In this document: piece after piece, positions 41,420 to 50,566 of the stretch
Layout of the letters: each line of letters opens with the position of its first letter
Numbering within the stretch: position 1 is the first letter of the stretch
Source of the DNA: Lysobacter sp. 5GHs7-4
Lineage (GTDB): Bacteria; Pseudomonadota; Gammaproteobacteria; Xanthomonadales; Xanthomonadaceae
Direction of reading: 5' to 3'
NCBI RefSeq assembly: GCF_021284765.1
Contig: NZ_CP089924.1
Location: forward strand, 1 to 64,000
Length of the DNA stretch: 64,000 nt
The notes under the pieces: model-generated
What the model saw: only the letters and a program-made list of their open reading frames with translations
Database searches by the model: none
What the model was told of the DNA's origin: nothing
Made by a program: the position numbers and the translations under genes

Positions 41420-43807
41420 ATGCGCCACGCAACGCAGTTTCTGTTCTGCACGCTGGTCTGCTGCTCGCTCGCACCCGACACCCGCGCGCAGGGCGCGGCG
41501 CCCACGCCGATCACCCTGACCCAGGCGATGGCCGATCCGGACTGGATCGGGCCGCCGGTCGAACAGGCGTGGTGGGCCTGGGACGGGCACCGCGTGCAGT
41601 ACCGGCTCAAGCGCGCGGGCGCGACGGTGCGCGACACCTGGCAACTCGACGAGCGCGCGCAGGCGCCGGCCGCGCGCGTGGACGGCGCCGCGCTGGCCGA
41701 CCTCGACGCCGCCGCGCCGGTCTACGACGCGGCGCGTCAACGCATGGCCTTCGTGCGCAACGGCGACGTGTTCGTGCGCGATCTGCGCAGTGGCGCGCTG
41801 ACCCAACTCACCCGCAGCCTGGACGCCGAGGCCCGGCCGCGCTGGAGTCGCGACGGCCAACTCGCTTTCAGCCGCGGCCACGACTGGTACCGCTGGAGCG
41901 CGGCCCAGGGCGTGGTCCAGGTCGCCTCGCTGAAGGCCGAGCTAGACCCCGCCGCCGCCCCCAAGCCCGACGACCTGCGCGAACGCCAGCTCGCGACCCT
42001 GCGCACCCTGCGCGACGATCGCGCCCAGCGCGAACACCAACGCGAACAAGACGAAGCCTGGCGCCGCGACGATCCCAGCCGCGCGCCGCCGCCGACCTAT
42101 CTCGGCGACGGGGTCGAGATCGTCGACAGCGCCCTGTCGCCGGATGCGCGCTGGCTGCTGGCCGTGACCGAGCCCAAGGACGCCGATCGCGGGCGCCGCG
42201 GCCAGATGCCGCTGTACGTGACCGAGTCGGGCTACGAAGAATTCGAGCAGGCGCGCACCCGGGTCGGCCGCAACGCGCCGCCGCCCCAGACGCTGTGGCT
42301 GATCGAAACCGCCAACGGCCGCGTGCGCGAGATCGCCTACGCGCCCCTGCCCGGCATCGCGGAGGATCCGCTCGCCGCCATGCGCAAAGCCGCGGGACTG
42401 GCCCCGCTTAAGGGCGAGCGCGCGGTGCGCATCGGCACGGGCGGCGTGCGCCCGGAATCCGGCATCCGTTGGAGCGAAGACGGCCGGCACGCCGCGGTGC
42501 TGGTGCGCGCAGTCGACAACAAGGACCGCTGGATCGCCAGCATCGCGCCGGAGCGCGCCAGCCTGCAGCCGCGCCATCGCCTGACCGACCCGGCCTGGAT
42601 CAACTGGAACTTCAACGACTTCGGCTGGACCGCCGACGGCGCGCTGTGGTTCCTGTCCGAGCACAGCGGTTACTCGCACCTCTACCTGAGCGAAGGCGAC
42701 GGCCAGCCGCGCGCGCTGACGTCGGGCCGTTGGGAGGCCTCCGCCCCCAGCCTGAGCGCCGATGGGCGTCGCTTCTACTTCGTCTGCAACCGCGCCTGGC
42801 CGGGCGACTACGAGGTCTGCGCGGTCGATCGCGACGGCGGCACGGTACGCGAGATCACCGCTCTGGACGGCGTGGAGGATTTCGCGCTCTCGCCCGACGG
42901 CGGCCGCCTGGTGGTGCGTCACTCCTCCAGCCACACACCGCCGCAGCTGTCGACCCTGACCACCGACGGCAGCGGCCTGCGCGCGCTGACCGACACCCGC
43001 ACGCCGGAATTCAAGCAACGCCAATGGGCGCGGCCCGAATACGTGCGGATTCCCTCCCGGCACGGCGCCGAGCCGATCTGGGGCAAGTACTACGGCCCGC
43101 ACGACCCGCAGCCCGGCCGCAAGTACCCGGTGGTGGTGTTCGTGCACGGCGCCGGCTACTTGCAGAACGTGTCGGCGCGCTATCCCAACTACTTCCGCGA
43201 ACAGATGTTCCATCACCTGCTGGTGCAGCAGGGCTACATCGTGCTCGACCTCGACTACCGCGCCTCGGAAGGCTACGGCCGCGACTGGCGCACCGCGATC
43301 TACCGCCAGATGGGTCACCCCGAAGTGGAGGACTACCTCGACGGCCTGGACTGGCTGGTGACGCACAAGCAGGGCGATCGCGACCGCGCCGGCATCTACG
43401 GCGGCTCCTACGGCGGCTTCGTGACCTTCATGACCCTGTTCCGCAAGCCCGGCGTGTTCAAGGCCGGCGCCGCGCTGCGTCCGCCGACCGACCTGCAGCA
43501 GTACAACCACGAATACACCTCCAACGTGCTCAACACGCCCGAGCTGGACCCGCAGGCCTACGCCAAGTCCTCGCCGATCGGCTACGCCGAAGGCCTGCAG
43601 GACCACCTGCTGATCGCCCATGGCGTGATCGACGACAACGTGTTCTACCGCGACCCGATCATGCTGGCGCAGCGTCTGATCGAACTGCGAAAGGACAAAT
43701 GGGAGCTGGCCAGCTATCCGCTGGAACGCCACAGCTTCGTGCGCTCCGACAGCTGGTACGACCAGTACCGCCGCATCTATGAGCTGTTCGAGCGCACGGT
43801 GAAGTAA
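41420..43807 (+). CDS. Secreted S9-family prolyl oligopeptidase / dipeptidyl peptidase IV (copy 2)
   Basis: The ATG at 41420 gives 795 residues with a signal peptide (SLAPDTRAQGA near the cleavage). It is a clear paralogue of the preceding gene over its whole length, sharing WIGPPVEQAWWAWDG, AVDNKDRW, YPNYFREQMFHHLLVQQGY and NHEYTSNVLNTPELDPQAY. The catalytic residues are Ser663 in GGSYGGFVTF, Asp in GVIDDNVF and His in ERHSFV. The His context differs from copy 1 (ERHGFT). Both appear functional, so the pair is a tandem duplication retained long enough to diverge. Confidence 0.93.
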   Translation: MRHATQFLFCTLVCCSLAPDTRAQGAAPTPITLTQAMADPDWIGPPVEQAWWAWDGHRVQYRLKRAGATVRDTWQLDERAQAPAARVDGAALADLDAAAPVYDAARQRMAFVRNGDVFVRDLRSGALTQLTRSLDAEARPRWSRDGQLAFSRGHDWYRWSAAQGVVQVASLKAELDPAAAPKPDDLRERQLATLRTLRDDRAQREHQREQDEAWRRDDPSRAPPPTYLGDGVEIVDSALSPDARWLLAVTEPKDADRGRRGQMPLYVTESGYEEFEQARTRVGRNAPPPQTLWLIETANGRVREIAYAPLPGIAEDPLAAMRKAAGLAPLKGERAVRIGTGGVRPESGIRWSEDGRHAAVLVRAVDNKDRWIASIAPERASLQPRHRLTDPAWINWNFNDFGWTADGALWFLSEHSGYSHLYLSEGDGQPRALTSGRWEASAPSLSADGRRFYFVCNRAWPGDYEVCAVDRDGGTVREITALDGVEDFALSPDGGRLVVRHSSSHTPPQLSTLTTDGSGLRALTDTRTPEFKQRQWARPEYVRIPSRHGAEPIWGKYYGPHDPQPGRKYPVVVFVHGAGYLQNVSARYPNYFREQMFHHLLVQQGYIVLDLDYRASEGYGRDWRTAIYRQMGHPEVEDYLDGLDWLVTHKQGDRDRAGIYGGSYGGFVTFMTLFRKPGVFKAGAALRPPTDLQQYNHEYTSNVLNTPELDPQAYAKSSPIGYAEGLQDHLLIAHGVIDDNVFYRDPIMLAQRLIELRKDKWELASYPLERHSFVRSDSWYDQYRRIYELFERTVK

Positions 43808-44033
43808 ACCGCCGCGCGCGGCAGACGATGTCGTGGTCGGTGGAATACGAGTGGCTGGTAGTGTTCCCTGCCTTGTGGATCGACCTCATGGCCAGCGCCC
43901 GCAGCCTGCTGCGCGCGGAGCCGCCGCCTGCGTGAGCGCCATCGCGGCGCTGGCCGGGCCTCGCTCGTCCGCGCAGACGGACGGATGAAACCTCGGCGGT
44001 GCTAGCATCGCCCTGGACCGGGAAGGAACCGCC

Positions 44034-44720
44034 ATGCACACGATCCGCCGCAGTCTTTCGCTCGCTGCTTTGCTGATGGTCTGGTCCTGGCCTGCGGCCG
44101 CGCAGGACCGCCCCGCCACCCAGCCCAGCCATCAGGAGCAGGTCGCCCTGCGCGACTTCACCACCTCGCTGATGCGCGAGGCGATCATCGGCGAGTGCCG
44201 GGCCAAGGCCTACGCCGGCATCGAGCGCATGCAGACCGCCTATGCGCAGTGGCGGGCGCCGCGGGAGGTGTCCATCGCCACCGGCCAGGTCGCCGCGCTG
44301 ACGCGTTATCCCGACCTGGGCGGCAGCGCCGCCGCGCAGCGCAGCAACTTCCGCAAGCATTTCGACAAGACCCTCAAGCCCGGCATCGAGGCCAGCCCCG
44401 AGGAGGCCTGTTCGGCCGCGCTGTCCACCTTCGCCAGCGGCCTGCCGATTCCGTTCAACGGCGATACCCGCACCTCGCCGGAGCTGCGCTTCGACATCTA
44501 CAAGCAGGCGATCGTGGCCGGCAGCGCGGCCAGCGGCTGCACGGAGTTCGACAGCATCGACGGCAGCGTGCTGGAAACGGCCAAGACCGATCGCGGCGTC
44601 ACCGAACGCTGGCTGCTCAAGGGCTGCGGCAAGGAAGTGGCGCTGACGGTGAAGCACCAGCCTTCCGCCAATGGCGGTTCGGACTTCGTGATCTCGATGG
44701 CGCCCGTCGCCGTGCCCTGA
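44034..44720 (+). CDS. Secreted protein of unknown function
   Basis: The 228-residue product has signal peptide MHTIRRSLSLAALLMVWSWP ending near AAAQD; GGAAGGAA precedes the ATG. The mature protein contains an Arg- and helix-rich first half (ALRDFTTSLMREAIIGECRAKAYAGIERMQ). Four Cys (about positions 55, 124, 168 and 195) could form two disulphides. Short strands near the end (VALTVKHQP; DFVISMAP) suggest a mixed fold. No family was recognised. It lies between the S9 pair and hemF but is not obviously in an operon with either. Confidence 0.75.
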   Translation: MHTIRRSLSLAALLMVWSWPAAAQDRPATQPSHQEQVALRDFTTSLMREAIIGECRAKAYAGIERMQTAYAQWRAPREVSIATGQVAALTRYPDLGGSAAAQRSNFRKHFDKTLKPGIEASPEEACSAALSTFASGLPIPFNGDTRTSPELRFDIYKQAIVAGSAASGCTEFDSIDGSVLETAKTDRGVTERWLLKGCGKEVALTVKHQPSANGGSDFVISMAPVAVP

Positions 44721-44801
44721 GCGTCGCCGCTCGCCCCGCCGCATCCGGCGGTTCGCGGGAACTGCGCTGGCCGGCGCGCGCGGCCCGGTAGAATGCGCGT
44801 C

Positions 44802-45716
44802 ATGAGCGATTTCGACCGCGTACGCGACTATCTCACCGGCCTGCAGGACCGCATCTGCGCCGCCATCGAACAGGCCGACGGCGGCGCATCCTTCGTCGAG
44901 GACGTCTGGCAGCGCGCCGAAGGCGGCGGCGGGCGCACCCGCATCCTGCGCGGCGGCCGCGTGTTCGAACAGGCCGGCATCGGCTTCTCCGACGTCTCCG
45001 GCACCCGGCTGCCGCCGTCGGCGACCGCGGCGCGGCCGGAACTGGCGGGCGCGTCCTGGCGCGCGGTGGGCGTGTCGCTGGTGTTCCACCCGCTCAACCC
45101 CTACCTGCCGACCACCCACGCCAACGTGCGCCACTTCCGCGCCATGCGCGACGGCGAAACCGTGGCCTGGTGGTTCGGCGGCGGTTTCGACCTGACCCCG
45201 TTCTACCCCTACGACGACGACGTGCGCCACTGGCACCGCACCGCGCGCGAGCTGTGCGAGCCGTTCGGCGGCGCCGAGCGCTACGCCGCGCACAAGCGCT
45301 GGTGCGACGAGTACTTCTTCCTCAAGCACCGCAACGAGACCCGCGGCGTCGGCGGCCTGTTCTTCGACGACCTGCACGGCGACTTCGAGCGCGACTTCGC
45401 CTATCAGCGCGCGGTCGGCGACGGCTTCCTCGACGCTTACCTGCCCTTGATCGAACGCCGCCGCGACACGCCCTTCGGCGAGCGCGAACGCCAGTTCCAG
45501 CTCTACCGGCGCGGCCGCTACGTCGAGTTCAACCTGGTGCTGGACCGCGGCACCCTGTTCGGCCTGCAGTCGGGCGGACGCACCGAATCGATCCTGATGA
45601 GCCTGCCGCCGCTGGTGCGCTGGGAATACGGCTATACGCCGGAGGAAGACAGCGCCGAGGCGCGTCTGGCCGAGTACCTGGTGCCGCGCGATTGGTTGGG
45701 CGAGGCATCGGCTTAG
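44802..45716 (+). CDS. hemF: Oxygen-dependent coproporphyrinogen III oxidase
   Basis: The ATG at 44802 gives 304 residues ([23 protein letters not shown]), matching family starts; an ATG at 44793 would add three. Diagnostic blocks are [60 protein letters not shown] and [31 protein letters not shown]. It oxidatively decarboxylates coproporphyrinogen III to protoporphyrinogen IX in the cytosol, using O2. The length is normal. Confidence 0.97.
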   Translation: MSDFDRVRDYLTGLQDRICAAIEQADGGASFVEDVWQRAEGGGGRTRILRGGRVFEQAGIGFSDVSGTRLPPSATAARPELAGASWRAVGVSLVFHPLNPYLPTTHANVRHFRAMRDGETVAWWFGGGFDLTPFYPYDDDVRHWHRTARELCEPFGGAERYAAHKRWCDEYFFLKHRNETRGVGGLFFDDLHGDFERDFAYQRAVGDGFLDAYLPLIERRRDTPFGERERQFQLYRRGRYVEFNLVLDRGTLFGLQSGGRTESILMSLPPLVRWEYGYTPEEDSAEARLAEYLVPRDWLGEASA

Positions 45717-45871
45717 CGCCCCTCGCCGCTGCGTGCGGTCGTCGCACGCGGGTTCCACGGTCGCGGCTTACGCCGCGCCTACACGGCGCTGCGGCGCCCG
45801 CTTCGGGGTAGCTGCGGCGCAAGCCGCGACCGCGCCACCGCCATTACGACGCCAGCGCCCAGCCGCTGCGT
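45717..45871. repeat. Short intergenic region with REP-like motifs
   Basis: GGTCGCGGCTTACGCCGCGCCTAC near 45761 and GGCGCAAGCCGCGACC near 45808 are related, opposite-facing copies of the motif seen at 21566 and 50644. They form an imperfect inverted pair between two convergent genes. Confidence 0.5.
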
Positions 45872-46354
45872 CTAAGCCCGGTCGCCCCTGAGCAAGATCG
45901 TGATGTGCCCATTGGTCTCCAGCATCGCCAGGCCGATCTGGTCGATCTCGGCGCAGTTGTTCTCGCGCATGGCCTTGTGGAAATCGGCGCGGCTGACCAG
46001 TTCGCGCCGCAGCACCTCGCGATAGACGTGGCCGTCGCGCGCCAGCACCACCGGCACGCCCTCCAGCGCGCGCTCGATGCGGTCGCTGCGCGAGGTGAGG
46101 TAGCCCACGCCCCAGTTCAACAGCATCAGTGTCGCGGCCAGGATCAGGCCGCCGCCGACCGTGGTGTCGGTGCCGAGCAGGGCGTTCTGCACCGCGTTGC
46201 CCAGCAGCACGATCAGCAGCATGTCGAAGGAGGTGAACTGGCCCATGGTGCGCTTGCCGGACAGGCGGATCATCGCCAGCAGCACGAAGTAGACGACGCA
46301 GGCGCGGATCACGTACTGCCACCAGGGCATCGACAGTTCGAAGGCTTCGGACAC
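45872..46354 (-). CDS. DUF421 (YetF-like) membrane protein
   Basis: The GTG at 46354 (MSEAFELSMPWWQYVIRA) with GGGAG upstream gives 160 residues; an ATG at 46330 is the alternative, and the longer frame upstream is Arg/Pro-rich and unlikely. Three membrane segments span about 10-80 (VVYFVLLAMIRLSGKRTMGQ; FDMLLIVLLGNAVQNALLG; LILAATLMLLNWGVGYL). The cytosolic DUF421 domain follows (LEGVPVVLARDGHVYREVLRRELVS; AMLETNGHITIL). The family is linked to spore and membrane roles in Bacillus, but no biochemical role is established here. Confidence 0.87.
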   Translation of the reverse strand: MSEAFELSMPWWQYVIRACVVYFVLLAMIRLSGKRTMGQFTSFDMLLIVLLGNAVQNALLGTDTTVGGGLILAATLMLLNWGVGYLTSRSDRIERALEGVPVVLARDGHVYREVLRRELVSRADFHKAMRENNCAEIDQIGLAMLETNGHITILLRGDRA

Positions 46355-46473
46355 GGCGCGGGCTCCCGGGCGGCAGTGGCTGCGATTGTGGCCGAGCCGC
46401 CGGCATCGCGCGCATGGGCCGCGCGCGGGCAGGAGCGCCGGCCGCGATCGGGGCGGCACGCGTTTGGGCGGCA

Positions 46474-46513
46474 CAAATAAAAAGCCCCGCAGGCAGGGGG
46501 GGCCGGCGGGGCT
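46474..46513 (-). terminator. Rho-independent terminator of the sRNA
   Basis: AGCCCCGC and GCGGGGCT pair (46483-46490 with 46506-46513); on the minus strand they are followed by TTTTATTTG. It ends the sRNA and would also stop read-through from polA toward the DUF421 gene. Confidence 0.88.
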
Positions 46514-46600
46514 GGTGGAGCGGGACCTGGGGAGGGGCCTTCGCTCCGGGGATCACTCCAGGGGAGGGAGAGATCGGCGACAGACGTTGCATCTGTCGCG
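46474..46600 (-). ncRNA. sX13-like small RNA with C-rich loops
   Basis: Reading leftward from about 46600: GCGACAGA and TCTGTCGC form an 8-bp hairpin (46577-46599). Next come unpaired TCTCCCTCCCCTGG and GATCCCC, then GGAGCG/CGCTCC enclosing GGCCCCTCCCCAGG. The RNA ends in an intrinsic terminator whose loop holds CCCCCC. Repeated CCCC-type loops, length (~125) and position beside polA fit the Xanthomonas sRNA sX13, whose C-rich loops pair with G-rich mRNA leaders. The assignment is from memory of that RNA, not from alignment. The promoter probably lies in the AT-rich 46605-46690 part; CATATAGG near 46600-46610 may be its -10. Confidence 0.6.
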
Positions 46601-46713
46601 ACCTATATGACCACCCTGCACATGGATAGTTCGTGAAGATCGAAGTTAATAATTTGTTGGATTCAGGACCGATTCATTCTGCCAAACCCAGCAACGACGG
46701 GCTTTCCCGATTA

Positions 46714-49482
46714 TTAATGCGCTTCGTCCCAATTATCGCCGACGCCGCTGTCGACGACGAGCGGCACCCTTAATTCGGCCGCCCCGGACATCATCGCCCC
46801 GGCCTGGGCCAGCAGGGTGTCGACGAAGCCGGCCTGGGCCTCGAACACCAGTTCGTCGTGGACCTGCAGGATCATCCGCGCCTGGCCGCCCTGCCCGGCC
46901 AGCCAGGCGTCGATGGCGATCATGGCGCGCTTGATGATGTCGGCCGCGGTGCCCTGCATGGGCGCGTTGATCGCGGCGCGTTCGGCGCCCGCGCGCAGGC
47001 CCTGGTTGGAGGCCTTGATGTTCTCCAGGTACAGGCGGCGGCCGAACACGGTCTCCACGTAACCGCGCTCGCGCGCGTCCTGGCGGGTGCGCTCCATGAA
47101 GTCGCGCACGCCCGGGTAACGGCTGAAGTACAGCGCGATGTAGTCCTGCGCCTCGCCGCGGCCGATGCCCAGCTGACGCGCCAGGCCGAAGGCGCTCATG
47201 CCGTACATCAGGCCGAAGTTGATCGCCTTGGCGGCGCGACGCTCGTTGCCGCTGACCTCGTCGATGGCCTTGCCGAACACTTCCGCCGCGGTCGCGCGGT
47301 GGATGTCGGCGCCGGACGCGAACGCGCGCAGCAGGCCTTCGTCCTCCGACAGATGCGCCATGATGCGCAGCTCGATCTGCGAGTAGTCGCAGGCGACCAG
47401 CTTGCAGCCCTCCGGCGCGACGAAGGCGCGGCGGATGCGGCGGCCGTCGTCGGTGCGGATCGGAATGTTCTGCAGGTTGGGATCGCTGGACGCCAGCCGC
47501 CCGGTGGCGGCGCCGGCTTGGTGGTAGCTGGTGTGGACGCGGCCGGTATCGGGATTGACGATCTCCGACAGCTTGTCGGTGTAGGTGCTGCGCAGCTTCG
47601 CCAGGCCGCGGTACTCCAGGATCACGCGCGGCAGCTCGTGCTGGTCGGCGATCGCCTCCAGCGCCTCTTCGTTGGTGCTGGGCTGGCCGGTCGGGGTCTT
47701 GATCACCACCGGCAGCTTGAGCTCGTCGAACAGCAGCGCCTGCAACTGCTTGGGCGAATCCAGATTGAAGGTGCGCCCGGCCAGTTCGGTGGCCTTCTGC
47801 TGGGCGGCGAGCATGCGCTTGCCCAAGTCCTGCGACTGCCGGCGCAGCTCGTCGGCGTCGATCATCACGCCGTTGGCCTCGATGCGCTCCAGCACCGGCA
47901 CCAGCGGGATCTCGATCTGCCGGTACACGCGCTCCAGCGCCGGCTCGGCGGCCAGCCTGGCGCCCAGCACGCGGTGCAGGCGCAGGGTCACGTCGGCGTC
48001 CTCGGCGGCGTAGCGCGTGGCGTCGTCCAGCGCGACCTGCGAGAACGAGATCGCCTTGGCGCCCTTGCCGGTCACGTCCGAGTACTTGATCGTGTCGTAG
48101 CCCAGATACCGCTTGGCCAGCGAGTCCATGTCGTGGCGGCTGGCGGTGGCGTTGTAGACGAAGCTTTCCAACATGGTGTCGTCGGCGTAGCCGGCCACCT
48201 CGATGCCGTGGCGGCGCAGCACGTGCAGGTCGTACTTGCCGTGCTGGCCCAGCTTGCGCCGCGCCGCATCGGCGAACAGCGGCCGCAGCGCGTCCAGCAC
48301 CGAGGCCAGCGGCAGCTGCGCCGGCACGCCGGGGTAGTCGTGGCCGACCGGCAGGTACCAGGCGCGGCCGGGCTCGACCGCGAAGCTCAGGCCGACCAGG
48401 CGCGCGCGCATCGGGTCCAGCGAGTCGGTTTCGCAGTCGAAGGCGAATTCGTCGGCGCCGCGCAGCGCCGTCACCAGCGCGTCCAGCTGCGCCGGCTCGG
48501 TCACCGTCTCGTACTCGCCCTTGGCCGCGAGCGCGGCGTCCGGCGCCTCCGCGGGCGCGGACGAGCGCGCGTGGCCAGCCGCGGTCGCGCGCAGGCCGGC
48601 GCGGTCGGCGGCGGCTTCGTTGTCGGGGTTGCCGGTGGCGCCTTCCAGCTCGCGCAGCGCCTGCTTGAAGCCGTAACGCGCGTACAGGCCGCGCAACGAG
48701 TCGGCGTGGCGCTCGCGCAGGGCCAGGTCGGTCGGGCCCTTATCCAAGGCCACGTCGGTCTTGATCGTCGCCAGCTGGCGGTTCAGCGGCAGACGCGCCA
48801 GCGCGGCGCGCAGGTTGTCGCCGATTTTGCCCTTGATCTGGTCGGCATGCGCGATCACGCCGTCCAGCGTGTCGTACTCGGCCAGCCACTTGGCCGCGGT
48901 CTTGGGACCGCACTTCTCCACGCCCGGGATGTTGTCGACGCTGTCGCCCATCAGCGACAGCAGGTCGATCACCTGGTTGGCGCGTACGCCGAACTTGGCG
49001 ATCACGCTGTCGTCGCTGTCCATGCGGCTGCCGGTCATGGTGTTGACCAGGGCCACGCCCGGGCGCACCAGCTGGGCGAAGTCCTTGTCGCCGGTGGAGA
49101 TGGTGACGTCGATCCCGTCGCCGGCGGCCTGCAGGGCCAGGGTGCCGATCACGTCGTCGGCCTCGACGCCGTCGATGCGCAGGATCGGGATGCCCAACGC
49201 CTCGACGATCTCGCACATGGGCAGCACCTGCGCGCGCAGGTCGTCCGGCATGGGCGGGCGATTGGCCTTGTACTGCGGGTCCAGGTCGTCGCGGAAGGTC
49301 TTGCCGGGCGCGTCGACCACGAAGGCCACGTAGTCCGGGCGTTCGTTCAAGGTCGCGCGCAGCATGTTGACCACGCCGAACAGCGCGCCGGTGGGTTCGC
49401 CCGCGTCGTTGCTCAGCGGCGGCAACGCATGGAAGGCACGGTAGAGATAGCTGGAGCCATCGATCAGGACGAGTCGTTTCAT
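46714..49482 (-). CDS. polA: DNA polymerase I
   Basis: The ATG at 49482 (MKRLVLIDGSSYLYRAFHALPP) gives 922 residues. The 5'-3' exonuclease covers about 1-290 (VEADDVIGTLA; ISTGDKDFAQLV). The 3'-5' exonuclease is about 345-520 with FDCETDSLDP intact, so proofreading should be active. The polymerase domain is about 545-922, with DYSQIELRIMAHLSEDE near 699 and VHDELVFEA near 874. It fills repair gaps and replaces RNA primers. An upstream in-frame extension contains no family sequence and overlaps a repeat. Confidence 0.97.
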   Translation of the reverse strand: MKRLVLIDGSSYLYRAFHALPPLSNDAGEPTGALFGVVNMLRATLNERPDYVAFVVDAPGKTFRDDLDPQYKANRPPMPDDLRAQVLPMCEIVEALGIPILRIDGVEADDVIGTLALQAAGDGIDVTISTGDKDFAQLVRPGVALVNTMTGSRMDSDDSVIAKFGVRANQVIDLLSLMGDSVDNIPGVEKCGPKTAAKWLAEYDTLDGVIAHADQIKGKIGDNLRAALARLPLNRQLATIKTDVALDKGPTDLALRERHADSLRGLYARYGFKQALRELEGATGNPDNEAAADRAGLRATAAGHARSSAPAEAPDAALAAKGEYETVTEPAQLDALVTALRGADEFAFDCETDSLDPMRARLVGLSFAVEPGRAWYLPVGHDYPGVPAQLPLASVLDALRPLFADAARRKLGQHGKYDLHVLRRHGIEVAGYADDTMLESFVYNATASRHDMDSLAKRYLGYDTIKYSDVTGKGAKAISFSQVALDDATRYAAEDADVTLRLHRVLGARLAAEPALERVYRQIEIPLVPVLERIEANGVMIDADELRRQSQDLGKRMLAAQQKATELAGRTFNLDSPKQLQALLFDELKLPVVIKTPTGQPSTNEEALEAIADQHELPRVILEYRGLAKLRSTYTDKLSEIVNPDTGRVHTSYHQAGAATGRLASSDPNLQNIPIRTDDGRRIRRAFVAPEGCKLVACDYSQIELRIMAHLSEDEGLLRAFASGADIHRATAAEVFGKAIDEVSGNERRAAKAINFGLMYGMSAFGLARQLGIGRGEAQDYIALYFSRYPGVRDFMERTRQDARERGYVETVFGRRLYLENIKASNQGLRAGAERAAINAPMQGTAADIIKRAMIAIDAWLAGQGGQARMILQVHDELVFEAQAGFVDTLLAQAGAMMSGAAELRVPLVVDSGVGDNWDEAH

Positions 49483-49790
49483 AGCCACGATTCTACGCCG
49501 CCAGATGAGGTAGCCGTCTGGAAGGAGCCCGGAGATCGCCGTTTCTTGCATGATTCGGATTGCATCCCACAACCCCGCCTTCCTTCGGTAGGCCGCCCCC
49601 TTAACTTAAGGGTGGCTCTTGAGGGAGCCGTCTGGAAGGAGCTCGGATATTGCCGCTTCTTGAATGATTCGGATTGCATCCCACAACCCCGCCTTCCTTC
49701 GGAAGGCCGCCCCCTTAACTTAAGGGGGCTCTTGCGGCCGCTTCACGGCCGTGGGGGGTATCCTGAGCGCCTGGATTCCGGAGAACCGCC
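49483..49790. other. polA upstream region with two ~114-bp direct repeats
   Basis: Copy A starts at 49512 and copy B at 49626 (both AGCCGTCTGGAAGGAGC), so the period is 114; copy B ends near 49737. The shared core is TGATTCGGATTGCATCCCAC, then AACCCCGCCTTCCTTCGG. Copy B closes with GCCTTCCTTCGGAAGGC (7-bp stem, loop TTC) and CCCCCTTAACTTAAGGGGG (perfect palindrome). The copies differ at about ten positions. They lie between divergent polA and the DUF2782 gene and so inside the promoter region of both. No gene is seen. Confidence 0.8.
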
Positions 49791-50093
49791 ATGCGCACCC
49801 TCACCGCATCGCTCGCCCTGCTGTCGCTCGCTGCCCTGGCCGGTTGCGCCACCATGGGCGGCGGCGGCGACCCCACCGCCGGCCTGGACGGCGCCGAAGT
49901 CACCCGCCGCGCCACCCAGGACGGCGACAGCGTCGAGGAATACCGCGTCGCCGGCCAGCTGCGCGTGGTCAAGATCACGCCCTTGCGCGGTCCGGTCTAT
50001 TACCTGGTCGACAGCGACGGCGACGGCACCCTGGACAGCAGCAAGGGCGAAGGCCCGATCTCGCCGGTGCAGTACAAGCTGTTCAGCTGGTAA
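49791..50093 (+). CDS. DUF2782 domain lipoprotein
   Basis: The 100-residue product has a lipobox (LAALAGC, Cys19) after a short hydrophobic signal. The mature part matches DUF2782: VEEYRVAGQLRVVKITPLRGPVYYLVDSDGDGTLDS and the closing QYKLFSW. As I recall, this family is often found beside polA in gammaproteobacteria, as here (divergent). Function is unknown; it should be anchored in the outer or inner membrane. A GNAT gene starts 2 bases after its stop, so they form an operon. Confidence 0.9.
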   Translation: MRTLTASLALLSLAALAGCATMGGGGDPTAGLDGAEVTRRATQDGDSVEEYRVAGQLRVVKITPLRGPVYYLVDSDGDGTLDSSKGEGPISPVQYKLFSW

Positions 50094-50095
50094 GC

Positions 50096-50566
50096 ATGGC
50101 CACGATGCGCGACGCGGTGCCGCATGACGGCTCCGGCCACGACATCCGCACGCTGACCGGCGAGGACGAATTGCGCGCGGCCTGGCCGCTGGTCTCGCAG
50201 CTGCGCCCGGAGTTCGACGAGGATCGGTTCGTCGCCCAGATGCACCGCCAGATCGCCCAGGGCTGCCGCGCCACCGTGCTCTACGACGCGCAAGGCGTAC
50301 CGCGCGCGTTCGCGTGCTGGCGGGTGATGGAAATGCTGGCAGTGGGCGTGCATGTGTATGTCGACGACCTGGTCACCGACCAGACCGTGCGCAGCCGCGG
50401 TTACGGCAAGGCGATGCTGGACTGGCTCAAGTTGGAAGCGCGGCGGTTGGGTTGCGCGCGCCTGCAATTGGATTCGGGCACGCAGCGGCGCGATGCGCAT
50501 GCGTTCTATCTGCGCGAAGGCTTGCGCATCGAGGCCTTTCACTTCGGGATCGGCTTGGGCGAGTGA
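50096..50566 (+). CDS. GNAT-family N-acetyltransferase
   Basis: The ATG at 50096 gives 156 residues and lies 2 bases after the lipoprotein stop. The acetyl-CoA site is RSRGYGKAMLDWL, the standard R/Q-x-x-G-x-G/A pattern. It is preceded by VYVDDLVTDQTVRS and followed by CARLQLDSGTQRRDAHAFYLREGL, typical of GNAT strand 5 and helix 4. The acceptor substrate cannot be told. A second ATG at 50105 is possible. Confidence 0.9.
   Translation: MATMRDAVPHDGSGHDIRTLTGEDELRAAWPLVSQLRPEFDEDRFVAQMHRQIAQGCRATVLYDAQGVPRAFACWRVMEMLAVGVHVYVDDLVTDQTVRSRGYGKAMLDWLKLEARRLGCARLQLDSGTQRRDAHAFYLREGLRIEAFHFGIGLGE

Noticed and set aside
43828..43935. A 35-codon frame (MSWSVEYEWLVVFPALW...) after the second S9 gene
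   Set aside because: It has plausible hydrophobic composition but no ribosome site or family; too short to support.
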